From NCBI RefSeq assembly GCF_963422335.1, contig NZ_OY729424.1:3162001-3226000 (forward strand): a stretch of DNA of 64,000 nucleotides. The letters are read 5' to 3'. Shown here in pieces: positions 16,995 to 25,167 of this stretch. The DNA is from an uncultured Roseateles sp. (lineage in GTDB: Bacteria; Pseudomonadota; Gammaproteobacteria; Burkholderiales; Burkholderiaceae_C). Within the stretch, counting starts at the first letter, position 1. Every line of letters begins with the position of its first letter. Made by a program: the position numbers and the translations under genes. The notes under the pieces were generated by a model. It saw nothing but the letters and a program-made list of their open reading frames with translations, ran no database searches and was not told the origin of the DNA.

Positions 16995-17738
16995 ATGAGC
17001 GAACCCATCATCACCTTTACCAAGGTCAACAAGTGGTACGGCAACAGCTTCCATGTGCTGCGCGACATCGACCTGACTGTGGCGCGCGGCGAGCGCATCG
17101 TCATCTGCGGGCCGTCGGGCTCCGGCAAGTCGACCTTGATACGCTGCATCAACGGGCTGGAGGAGCACCAGGAGGGCAGCATCGTTGTCGATGGGGTCGA
17201 GATCACCGATGACGTGCGCGCGATCGAGCAGATCCGCCGCGAGGTCGGCATGGTGTTCCAGCAATTCAATCTGTTCCCGCACCTGACGGTGCTGGAGAAT
17301 CTGACGCTGGCGCCGATGTGGGTGGGCAAGACGCCCAAGGCCGAGGCCGAGAAGCGCGCGATGCTGCAGCTCGAACGCGTGAAGATCGCCGAGCAGGCGC
17401 ACAAATACCCGCTGCAGCTGTCAGGCGGTCAGCAGCAGCGCGTGGCGATTGCGCGCGCGCTCTGCCTGACACCCAAGGTGATGCTGTTCGACGAGCCCAC
17501 CTCGGCGCTGGACCCGGAGATGATCAAGGAGGTGCTGGACGTGATGATTGAGCTGGCCAACCAGGGCATCACGATGATTTGCGTGACCCACGAGATGGGC
17601 TTTGCCAAGGCCGTGGCCGACCGCGTGATCTTCATGGACCAGGGCCAGATCGTCGAGCAGAACAAGCCGCACGAGTTCTTCAACAACCCGCAGAGCGAGC
17701 GGACCAAGGACTTCTTGTCAAAGATCCTCGGTCATTGA
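16995..17738 (+). CDS. aapP: amino-acid ABC transporter ATP-binding protein AapP
   Basis: A 247-residue ATPase of the polar-amino-acid uptake class. Walker A is GPSGSGKST, the signature is LSGGQQQRVAIARAL and Walker B is VMLFDEPTSALDPE, with the switch histidine in CVTHEMG. It energises AapQM. It is separated from aapM by 78 bases that contain repeat copy A, so its expression may be adjusted independently within the operon. Confidence 0.95.
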   Translation: MSEPIITFTKVNKWYGNSFHVLRDIDLTVARGERIVICGPSGSGKSTLIRCINGLEEHQEGSIVVDGVEITDDVRAIEQIRREVGMVFQQFNLFPHLTVLENLTLAPMWVGKTPKAEAEKRAMLQLERVKIAEQAHKYPLQLSGGQQQRVAIARALCLTPKVMLFDEPTSALDPEMIKEVLDVMIELANQGITMICVTHEMGFAKAVADRVIFMDQGQIVEQNKPHEFFNNPQSERTKDFLSKILGH

Positions 17739-17756
17739 GATATCGCCTGCAAACGC

Positions 17757-18581
17757 CTAGTCAGCCCAGGTGACCCAGCCCATATAGCTGGTCAGCAGCA
17801 CCAACACGCCGAACACGATGCGGTAGTAGGCGAAGGGCACAAAGCTGTGGCTGGCGATGTAGCGCAGCAGCCAGCGCACGCAGATCCAGGCGCTCAGGAA
17901 CGAGAACAGCAGGCCCACGGCGAACAGCGGAATGTCGGCGGCTGACAGCAGCGCACGTTCCTTGTACAGGCTGTACACACCGGCGCCGATCAAGGTCGGT
18001 ATGGCCAGGAAGAAGCTGAAGTCGGTGGCCGCCTTGCGGCTCAGGCCCATCAGCATGCCGCCGATGATGGTGGCGCCCGAACGGCTGGTGCCCGGCACCA
18101 TGGCCAGGCATTGCGCCAGGCCGACCTTCAGTGCATCCAGCGGTGACATTTCGTCCACCGAGTTGATGCGCACCGTGGTTGCCGGCCGGCGCTCGGCCCA
18201 CAGGATGATGAAGCCGCCCAGGATGAAGGTGGTGGCGACGATGGTCGGCGTGAACAGATGGGCCTTGATGGCCTTGCCAAACAGCAGACCCAGCACCACC
18301 GCCGGCACAAAGGCGATGCCCACATTGACGACGAAGCGCCGCGCCTGCTCCGAACTGCCCAGGCTTGCCGCTGTGTCACGCAGACGCTGCCAGTAGACCA
18401 GGATCACCGCGAAGATGGCGCCGGTCTGGATCGCGATATCGAAGACCTTGGCCTTGCCGTCGGCGAAGTCGAGCAGCGAACCGGCCAATATCAGGTGTCC
18501 GGTGGACGAGATCGGCAGGAACTCGGTCAGTCCTTCGACAATGCCCATCAGGGCGGCTTTGATCAGCAGAATGATGTCCAA
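17757..18581 (-). CDS. uppP: undecaprenyl-diphosphatase UppP (BacA)
   Basis: A 274-residue integral membrane enzyme that recycles undecaprenyl pyrophosphate for cell-wall synthesis and gives bacitracin tolerance. The motifs GIVEGLTEFLPISSTGHLI and VPGTSRSGATI form the active site. I start it at TTG 18581, because the family N-terminus (M/LDIILLIKAALMG) begins there and GGAG lies upstream. The upstream ATG would add 30 non-conserved residues. It is convergent with aapP. Confidence 0.92.
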   Translation of the reverse strand: MDIILLIKAALMGIVEGLTEFLPISSTGHLILAGSLLDFADGKAKVFDIAIQTGAIFAVILVYWQRLRDTAASLGSSEQARRFVVNVGIAFVPAVVLGLLFGKAIKAHLFTPTIVATTFILGGFIILWAERRPATTVRINSVDEMSPLDALKVGLAQCLAMVPGTSRSGATIIGGMLMGLSRKAATDFSFFLAIPTLIGAGVYSLYKERALLSAADIPLFAVGLLFSFLSAWICVRWLLRYIASHSFVPFAYYRIVFGVLVLLTSYMGWVTWAD

Positions 18582-18725
18582 GAACGGATGCTCCGAATGA
18601 AATGAGAGGCGATGATAGCCGCGGCAGCCGCGCCGACTGATGTCAGGCGAGGCCATCTTTTGGCCGCACAAAGCAAAAGGGCCGGCTGTGAGGCCGACCC
18701 TTCAATCAAGCAGCGAGAGCGCCGC

Positions 18726-19631
18726 TCAGGCGTTTTGCTTGTTCAGCTTGCGGCGTGCGCCGATCATGCCCAGCAACGCAACGCCGGCCAGGGCCAGCGA
18801 ACCCGGCTCGGGGGCTTTGCCACCAGGCGTTGTGAGGTCCTTGCTGGACACTGTCAGCAGCTTGACGTAGTCGGTCAGCGAATCGAGGCTGCCGCCGCCA
18901 AAGCCGCTGTTGTAGGCACTGATGATCCACCAGCTGGACGTGACGTTGGCACTGTTGACGGTGCGCACGTCGTTGGTGGTGCCGCCGCCCGAGGGCGTGC
19001 CGGGATTGGTGCCATTGATGCCCGAGTTTTCAACCAGGGCCCAGCCACTGCCGACACCGCCCTTGGTCAGCAGATTCGCGTCAGCTGCAGTTCCGTTCTT
19101 GCCCTTGATGAGGGCGTCCATCTTGGCCGCGTCGGTGGTGCCGGTCAAGGCGCCGGTGTAGGCCATCACCGTGATGTCGGAGTCACCCTGTTCCCAGCCC
19201 AGCGTGATCTTGTCCAGGGCAATGGCGGTGCTGAACTTCAGGACAATGATGTCGGGCACCGTGGGCGCCACAGGATTGTTGTCCATCGTGTGCTCAGGTT
19301 GCCCCGCACCCCAGCCCTCGTACTGGCTGGCAACGCCAAGGCCGCCGCCGTACTGGCGCACACCTGCCAATTGATAACCGAGGTTCGGGCTGCCAGCGAT
19401 CGTCGTCGCACCCCAGGCATAGGCAGTCACAGTTTGGCTTGCGGTGGTGGTGCCGGCGCAGGTGACGCTGTTGCCCCACGTGGCAGTGGTGCCCGTGGCA
19501 ACCGCGGATCCGGTGCAACCGCTGCTGGCCAGACCCCAGCTGTTGGCTGCCTGCGCAGACGATGCAGCGGCAAGGCCCAAAACGGCGGTGAACAGCGCAG
19601 CTCCCAATTGATTCATTTTCGAACTGATCAT
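18726..19631 (-). CDS. PEP-CTERM surface protein, XDP1-like
   Basis: A 301-residue exported protein. It has an N-terminal signal peptide cut after AQA and a C-terminal sorting signal beginning PEPGSLALAG at residue 274, a hydrophobic helix and the basic tail RRKLNKQ. The middle part has GGLGVASQYEGWG, then PEHTMDN and DIIVLKF, resembling the exosortase-dependent XDP1 family. Start ATG 19631 has GGAG 6 nt upstream. The protein would be cut and sorted by an exosortase, which is not in the window. The PrsT gene lies 152 bases upstream on the same strand. Confidence 0.85.
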   Translation of the reverse strand: MISSKMNQLGAALFTAVLGLAAASSAQAANSWGLASSGCTGSAVATGTTATWGNSVTCAGTTTASQTVTAYAWGATTIAGSPNLGYQLAGVRQYGGGLGVASQYEGWGAGQPEHTMDNNPVAPTVPDIIVLKFSTAIALDKITLGWEQGDSDITVMAYTGALTGTTDAAKMDALIKGKNGTAADANLLTKGGVGSGWALVENSGINGTNPGTPSGGGTTNDVRTVNSANVTSSWWIISAYNSGFGGGSLDSLTDYVKLLTVSSKDLTTPGGKAPEPGSLALAGVALLGMIGARRKLNKQNA

Positions 19632-19783
19632 TCTTTTCTCCAATCTTTAAGGCTGAGCCTGTGCGCTGACTTAAGCAATTCCTGGGCCACTTGTTCTTTT
19701 TCTCGGTAAATCAAGAACTTAGCGTTTGTTGGCGATTCTGCTTTGAGCCGACTGTAAATCCTTCCGACAGGGCTGGCACCCCC

Positions 19784-22624
19784 TTACTTAAGGGTCAGCA
19801 GCAATTGCCGGGCTTCGTTTGCGCTATCGAAGTTCGGGTTTGTCTTGAGCGAGGCCTCCAGTTCCTCACGGGCCTCACGGTTTCGACCGGCCTTGGCCAG
19901 CACCGCGGCGAGGTGATAGCGAATCTCAGGATTGGCGGGGTCCCGCAGGCGGGCGTCGCGCAACAATTGCACCGCCCGGTCGCTTTGGCCGGCCAGATGG
20001 GCAGCCCAGCCTGCGGTGTCGATGACGTTGGCATTGTTGGGTGCCTTGGCCAAGGCCTGCTCGGCGACCTTCTGGGCCGTTGGGTCCTTGGTGCGCAGCA
20101 GCACGTTCGCCAGATTGTTCAGTGCATCGGCATCGCCGGGATTGATCTTCAGCAGATTTTCGTAAGTGCCGCGCGCGGCAGCGAAGTTGCCGGCGCGGGC
20201 CTCGGCATTGGCCATCGCGGACATCACGGCCAGGTCCCGGGGGTACTTTTTCAGCCATTGACCGACCAGTTGCAGGGCCGCTTTGTTGTCGCCCTGCACA
20301 AGCAACACGCCAAACAGTCGCAGCACCGACCCGGTATCTGGCTCGAGTTCGTGTGCGCGTTTGGAGGCCTCCAGCGCGGCGGGGATCTGATTTCGTGCCA
20401 GCGCGACTTCAGCCGTCAAGCTGTGGCCCAGCGCCAGCTTCGGATAGGTTTGAACAATCTGGCGGGCGCGTCGCTCGGCTTTGGCGGGGTCGCCTTGACG
20501 CAGCTCCACGGTGGTCATCATGGCTTGCGCGGGCAGATAGTCAGGCTTGCCGATGAGCGCCTTTTCCAGGCTGTAGGCGGCGCCTGCAACATCGTTGGCC
20601 GACAGTTGCAGGCTGGCAATGCCGTACTGGGCCGTGGCATCGTAGTCCGCCCGGCGCGAGGCATTGGTCAGGCTGGTGCGGGCATTCGGCAGGTCGCCAT
20701 TGGCCAGCTGCGCCCGGGCGTAGGTGGTCAGCACCGACACATCGTCCGGTGCCTTGGACAGCAAGACCTTGGCGGCGTCCAGCGCCGGAGCGGCGCGTCC
20801 GCTGCGCAGATGCAGTTCCACCAGCGCGAAACTCGGACGTGTTTCGCGCGGACCGCTGAAGTCCACCGCCTTTTCCAGCCAGCGCTGCGCCTCCGCCATC
20901 TGGCCGCGCCTCTCGGACAGTACGGCCATGTCGTACATCGCATCGCCATTGCGCTCGTCTGCCTTGATAATTTCGCCCAGGCGCTTGGCCGCGGCGTCGT
21001 AGGCCTTGGTGGCAATCTCCAACCTTGCCAAACCCATCTTGGGCTGCAGATACCCGGCATCGAGCTTGATGGCCTGCTCGAACGCGGCCTTCGCGCCGAC
21101 GGCGTCGCGGGCCTCAGCCTTGGTGACGCCCAGCAGGTTCTGGAAGCCGGCGTTGCCGGGCTGCTGCTTGGCCAGGGTCTGGGCCACGGCCACCGCCTTG
21201 GTGACCTGACGATCGCGCAGATACAGATTGATCAGCACCGTGCCCGCCTGCACCTGCTTGGGATCGTTCTTGAAGGCGGTTTCCAGCTCGGTGACGGCGT
21301 TGCCAACCTGGCCGCTGCCGATCAGGCTCAGGCCCAGGGCGGTGTGGAACTCGGGCGCATCGCGGCTGCGCAGGGCCTCCTGCATCAGCGCCGTGGCCTT
21401 CGGATAGCGGCCCTTGCTCATGTAGGCACCGGCCAGCAGCGAGGCACCCTGGCCGTCGCCCGGATGCCCCTTCATATAGATTTCCATCACCTCGATGGCG
21501 CGGTCGGCATTCTTCTCGGCCATATAGATCTGCGCCAACAGTTTGGATACCGGACTGTTGTTCTGCGCCTTCTGGAACAGCTCCAGATAGGGTTTGGCCT
21601 TTTCGCGCTCGTTCAGCCCGAAGTGGGCGAGGCCGTTGAGCATCAACAGTTGCGGCCGATAGCGGATGAAATCGACCTGGATCGGGTCGATCAATTCGGT
21701 GACCTCGCGCAGTGCGGCGCGCGAGGCGGCTGCATTGCCCTCGCGCTCGGCGATCAATGCCTTCAGATAGGCGCCGCGGGGCTCCAGCGGCGCCACGCGC
21801 ACCACTTCCATGACGTCGGCCTTGGCCTCGGCACCACGCCCCTGATCGAGGTAGATGCCGGCACGCGCCAGACGGGATTCGACATGCTCGGCATCAGCCT
21901 TGATGGCCTTGTCGTAGCCAGCCACGGCGGCGCTCAACTCGCTCTGCACGTGGGCAATCGAGGCCTTCTGATACAGGCCCTCGGCGGAGCCCGGCGCCAG
22001 CGCCAGCGCCTTGTCGGCGGCCAGATTGGCCTCCGCGAACTGCCGCGCGCGGATGCGTATCGGCACTTCGGCCAGCCAAACCTCGGGTGCGCGTGCATCG
22101 ATCGCCCGGGCGTCATTGATGTTCTTCATCGCCCCCTGAACATCACCCAGATCGGAGGCAGCCGAAGCGCGTATCAGCAGCAGATCCAGCTGCACCAGGG
22201 ATGGCAGGCCGTTCAGCGCGAAGCGTGGCTGTTCTATCAGCTGCTTTTGCTTGCCCTGCGACACCACGGCCTTGGCTAGCGGCAGCACCACCTCGGCCCG
22301 GTTCACGCCCAACCGCAAGGCCTCGGTGAAGGCCACCTCGGCATTGGCCACCTCGCCATTGGCGAGCAGGGCCTTGCCCAGCAGCACCTGTACCGGCAGC
22401 ATGCTGTTGTCGATCTGCAAGGCGTTCTTCAGCTGGATGATGGCGCCTTCGATGTCCTTGCGCTCATAGCGCTGCAACGCGTCTTCGTAATAGCGCGAGG
22501 CCTTGGCGTCGGTGGCCGCGTGGACGGGGGCGATGCCCAGCAGCAGGGCCAAGCTCAGCGCGCGCAGCGCCTTGCCGGCGTCAATGGAGTGGGCGGGGTT
22601 GGGATGCGGAGGCCGCTGCTTCAT
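19784..22624 (-). CDS. prsT: PEP-CTERM system TPR-repeat protein PrsT
   Basis: A 946-residue protein with a signal peptide (cut near HAA, residues 35-37) followed by a continuous array of tetratricopeptide-like repeats to the C-terminus. The early ASRYYEDALQRYERKDIEGAI segment and the length of about 920-950 match the PrsT family. PrsT proteins co-occur with exosortase/PEP-CTERM export of extracellular polymers and are thought to act at the cell envelope. The start at ATG 22624 is chosen for the signal peptide. It lies next to an XDP1-like PEP-CTERM protein, which supports the assignment. Confidence 0.88.
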   Translation of the reverse strand: MKQRPPHPNPAHSIDAGKALRALSLALLLGIAPVHAATDAKASRYYEDALQRYERKDIEGAIIQLKNALQIDNSMLPVQVLLGKALLANGEVANAEVAFTEALRLGVNRAEVVLPLAKAVVSQGKQKQLIEQPRFALNGLPSLVQLDLLLIRASAASDLGDVQGAMKNINDARAIDARAPEVWLAEVPIRIRARQFAEANLAADKALALAPGSAEGLYQKASIAHVQSELSAAVAGYDKAIKADAEHVESRLARAGIYLDQGRGAEAKADVMEVVRVAPLEPRGAYLKALIAEREGNAAASRAALREVTELIDPIQVDFIRYRPQLLMLNGLAHFGLNEREKAKPYLELFQKAQNNSPVSKLLAQIYMAEKNADRAIEVMEIYMKGHPGDGQGASLLAGAYMSKGRYPKATALMQEALRSRDAPEFHTALGLSLIGSGQVGNAVTELETAFKNDPKQVQAGTVLINLYLRDRQVTKAVAVAQTLAKQQPGNAGFQNLLGVTKAEARDAVGAKAAFEQAIKLDAGYLQPKMGLARLEIATKAYDAAAKRLGEIIKADERNGDAMYDMAVLSERRGQMAEAQRWLEKAVDFSGPRETRPSFALVELHLRSGRAAPALDAAKVLLSKAPDDVSVLTTYARAQLANGDLPNARTSLTNASRRADYDATAQYGIASLQLSANDVAGAAYSLEKALIGKPDYLPAQAMMTTVELRQGDPAKAERRARQIVQTYPKLALGHSLTAEVALARNQIPAALEASKRAHELEPDTGSVLRLFGVLLVQGDNKAALQLVGQWLKKYPRDLAVMSAMANAEARAGNFAAARGTYENLLKINPGDADALNNLANVLLRTKDPTAQKVAEQALAKAPNNANVIDTAGWAAHLAGQSDRAVQLLRDARLRDPANPEIRYHLAAVLAKAGRNREAREELEASLKTNPNFDSANEARQLLLTLK

Positions 22625-22784
22625 GCTTGGAGTCTCGAACAATGGGGGGCGCGGGCGAAAAGGTCCGCGCGCTATTCTGTTGTAAATCTGCGGTGGAGCC
22701 TCACCGTTATGCTCGCGAGCGCGGGTAAACCACACACTGGCGCCGGCTTTGAGCCGGGGTCGCAGGTGCGCGCCGCCGCCGGGG

Positions 22785-23336
22785 CTATCTCGGCGCCAGG
22801 GTCACTTCCACACCGCGCGCGGTCACCGTGACCGCGCCAGGGACATAGCCCAACCCCTCGGCGGCCTGCAAATCCTTGGGTTTGAACCGGTAGATGGCCA
22901 GATCCTTGAGCATTTGCTCGCCGATCAGGCTGCCGATGCGGCCGAGCTGAGCCTGCTGCTTGGGTGGCAGGTCGCGGACCAGGAATTCATTCACGCGCAC
23001 CCGGTCGAGCCTGATGGACTGGCTCGCTTCGTCGTAGCGCAGGGCAAAGTCCAGCGCAATATGGCCCTGGTAGGCGCGGCCTAGCAGACGCTCGCGGCTG
23101 CTTACCTCCAAATCCAGCGCGACCCGGTTGCTTTGCGGTAGCAACTGCAGCCGGGGTTCGCTCAGGCGTATTTCGAGCAGCTCGAGCACGCGGCGCTCGA
23201 TCGGCAGCTGGCGCTGCAGCAACTGGTTCAGCTCGGCCTCTCCCAAAGTCAGTGTGCGCACACCGCCCAGGGTGGCGCATGCCGCCAAAGCGAGGGCCAT
23301 CGACAGCAGCAGCGTGCAACGAATGAGAAATTTCAT
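22785..23336 (-). CDS. DUF1439 lipoprotein (YceB-like)
   Basis: A 183-residue lipoprotein with lipobox LAAC (Cys20). The mature part matches DUF1439: LGEAELNQLLQRQLPIERR, SNRVALDLEVSS, then a C-terminal IYRFKPKDLQAAEGLGYVPGAVTV. The family is found in the cell envelope of proteobacteria with no settled function; the fold is thought to bind lipophilic ligands. It is divergent from the TetR regulator across a 90-base gap. Confidence 0.82.
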   Translation of the reverse strand: MKFLIRCTLLLSMALALAACATLGGVRTLTLGEAELNQLLQRQLPIERRVLELLEIRLSEPRLQLLPQSNRVALDLEVSSRERLLGRAYQGHIALDFALRYDEASQSIRLDRVRVNEFLVRDLPPKQQAQLGRIGSLIGEQMLKDLAIYRFKPKDLQAAEGLGYVPGAVTVTARGVEVTLAPR

Positions 23337-23378
23337 GGTTTTCCAATGGGCTGGCGTGAGCTCCGCAGGCGAGTTGCC

Positions 23379-23408
23379 TTGACCGGGCGAGGGCCCACAC
23401 GGTATATT
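23379..23408 (+). promoter_or_regulatory. sigma-70 promoter of the TetR gene
   Basis: TTGACC (23379-23384), an 18-base spacer and TATATT (23403-23408) make the clearest sigma-70 promoter in the window. Transcription would begin at about 23415, inside the palindrome at 23408-23427. Confidence 0.7.
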
Positions 23409-23427
23409 ACTGACCAGTTAGTCAGTA
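23408..23427 (+). promoter_or_regulatory. TetR-family operator
   Basis: Perfect 7-base arms TACTGAC and GTCAGTA flank a 6-base centre. The site overlaps the last base of the -10 element and the predicted transcription start of the TetR gene, the classic place for autorepression. Confidence 0.7.
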
Positions 23428-23435
23428 TGGATTCA

Positions 23436-24092
23436 ATGAACGTTACCCCCACCTTACGCCAGCGGCGCAAGCAGGCCCGTCCGCAGGAGTTGCTGGATGC
23501 GGCTCTGGCCCTGTTCGTCGAGCGCGGCTTTGCGGCCACGCGCGCCGAGGAGGTGGCCAAGCGCGCCGGGGTGTCCAAGGGTACCTTGTACCTTTACTAC
23601 CCGAGCAAGGAAGAGCTGTTCAAGGCGGTGGTACGCCACAACCTCTCGGCCCAGATCATCGAGGGCATGGAGATCGCTGCGGCGTTCGAAGGGTCGACGG
23701 CCGATCTGCTCGCCCTGGTGCTCAGGACCTGGTGGGAGCGGGTCGGCGAAGGCCCCAGCGGAGGCATCGTCAAGATCATGATGGCCGAGTCGGGCAACTT
23801 CCCGGAGCTGGCGCAGTTCTACGCCGAGGAGGTGATTCTGCCGGCCCAGCAACTGCTGGGCAGCGTCATCGAGCGTGGCGTGCAGCGCGGCGAGTTCCGC
23901 CCCGTCAAGGTGGCCGACACCGTCCATGTGCTGTGCAGCCCGCTGCTGTTCCTGTCGCTGCAACAGCAGTCCTTCGGCGCCTGCGGCGTCTACACCCCTC
24001 TGCTGGTGCCGGAGTCGGTGCTCAACACCCAGATCGATCTGATGCTGCGTGGCTTGATGTCGGACCGGCCGGTGGCCAGCCCCTCGCCATAG
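23436..24092 (+). CDS. TetR/AcrR-family transcriptional regulator
   Basis: A regulator of about 218 residues with the N-terminal HTH ELLDAALALFVERGFAATRAEEVAKRAGVSKGTLYLYYPSKEELF and a TetR_C-like ligand domain. I take ATG 23436 (MNVTPTL). ATG 23427 adds three residues but overlaps the operator, and earlier frames lie upstream of the promoter. The next genes are pcm, a rhodanese and tolC, an order repeated in many Burkholderiales. The regulator probably controls itself and perhaps outer-membrane efflux. Confidence 0.88.
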   Translation: MNVTPTLRQRRKQARPQELLDAALALFVERGFAATRAEEVAKRAGVSKGTLYLYYPSKEELFKAVVRHNLSAQIIEGMEIAAAFEGSTADLLALVLRTWWERVGEGPSGGIVKIMMAESGNFPELAQFYAEEVILPAQQLLGSVIERGVQRGEFRPVKVADTVHVLCSPLLFLSLQQQSFGACGVYTPLLVPESVLNTQIDLMLRGLMSDRPVASPSP

Positions 24093-24135
24093 AATTCGTC
24101 ATTTGACAGTCTGCGCGCAGCTAAGGGAACAAGGT

Positions 24136-24789
24136 ATGAACATTGAACAGGCCCGCTTCAACATGATCGAGCAGCAGATCCGTCCCTGGGACGTGCTGGA
24201 TCAGACCGTCCTGGCTCTGCTGGCCGCGGTGCGACGCGAGGACTTCGTGCCCACCGCGTACAAGGGCATGGCCTTCATGGACACCGAGGTACCGTTGGGC
24301 GGTGGTCGCTTCATGCTGGCGCCGCGCCTGGAGGCACGCCTGCTGCAGGAGCTGAAGCTGCAGCGTCACGAGAAGGTGCTGGAAGTCGGCACCGGGTCCG
24401 GCTTCATGGCCGCGTTGTTGGGCCACCGGGCGCAGCAAGTGATCTCGCTGGAGCTGGATGCCGAACTGGTTCGCTCCGCCGCCGAGAAGCTCAAGCGCGC
24501 CGGGCTGAACAATGTGACCGTGCGCCAGGCCGATGGCTGCAAGGGCCTGAGCGGCGAGGCGCCGTTCGACGCCATTGTGCTGTCGGGCTCGGTGGCGGAG
24601 ATTCCGCAAGACCTGCTGCAGCAGCTGAAGGTCGGTGGCCGTTTGATTGCCATCAAGGGCGAGGAGCCGGTGATGCGCGCGGTGCTGGTGACACGTCTTG
24701 CCGAGCGCGACTTCCGCAGCGTCGAGCTGTTCGACACCATCGCCCCGCGCCTGCAGGGCTTCGAAGAGGCCTCGCGCTTCAGCTTTTGA
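24136..24789 (+). CDS. protein-L-isoaspartate O-methyltransferase family protein
   Basis: A 217-residue Pcm-family methyltransferase. It shows ARFNMIEQQIRPWDV, the substrate loop region FVPTAYKGMAFMDTEVPLGGG, and SAM-binding VLEVGTGSGFMAALLG. Pcm repairs isoaspartyl residues in aged proteins. The N-terminus is shorter than classical Pcm, and the substrate loop lacks the usual SQP tripeptide, so activity on isoaspartate is likely but not certain. Start ATG 24136 has AAGG upstream. Its TGA overlaps the ATG of the rhodanese. Confidence 0.85.
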   Translation: MNIEQARFNMIEQQIRPWDVLDQTVLALLAAVRREDFVPTAYKGMAFMDTEVPLGGGRFMLAPRLEARLLQELKLQRHEKVLEVGTGSGFMAALLGHRAQQVISLELDAELVRSAAEKLKRAGLNNVTVRQADGCKGLSGEAPFDAIVLSGSVAEIPQDLLQQLKVGGRLIAIKGEEPVMRAVLVTRLAERDFRSVELFDTIAPRLQGFEEASRFSF

Positions 24790-25121
24790 TGGAGCAGCTG
24801 CCTGTCGATCGCCTGCCTGCCCAGCTGCAAGCATTGGGCGCAGGCACCGTGCTGCTCGATGTGCGTGAGCCCTGGGAGGTGGCGCTGGCCAGCATCCGTA
24901 TCGACGGCGCCCGCTGGCTGAGCATACCGATGGGGCAGATTCCGCAGCGGCTGGATGAGCTGGACCCGTCGCAGCCCGTCGTCTGTTATTGCCACCATGG
25001 CATGCGAAGTCTGCAAGTCGTCGCATTTCTGCAGCGCCAGGGCTTCGATTCGGTCTATAACCTCGCCGGTGGCATCGAGGCATGGTCCGTGCAGATGGAT
25101 CCTGCGGTGCCGAGATATTGA
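24789..25121 (+). CDS. rhodanese-like domain protein
   Basis: A 110-residue single-domain rhodanese. The active-site loop is CHHGMR, with the persulfide cysteine in CYCHHGMRS, and the helix VLLDVREPWE opens the fold. The length fits GlpE-type sulfurtransferases that move sulfane sulfur in the cytoplasm. The start ATG 24789 overlaps the pcm stop (TGATG), so the two are coupled. tolC follows 46 nt later. Confidence 0.9.
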   Translation: MEQLPVDRLPAQLQALGAGTVLLDVREPWEVALASIRIDGARWLSIPMGQIPQRLDELDPSQPVVCYCHHGMRSLQVVAFLQRQGFDSVYNLAGGIEAWSVQMDPAVPRY

Positions 25122-25167
25122 AACTGCTGACCGTCAGTTGAACAATTTTTTCCATAAGGAAGACTCC

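Noticed and set aside
15042..17402. 786-codon minus-strand open frame opposite aapQ-aapM-aapP
   Set aside because: Low-complexity His/Gln/Arg translation, antisense to three well-supported transporter genes.
19691..22279. 862-codon plus-strand open frame opposite prsT
   Set aside because: It mirrors the repeated TPR codons and has no recognisable motif or ribosome-binding site.
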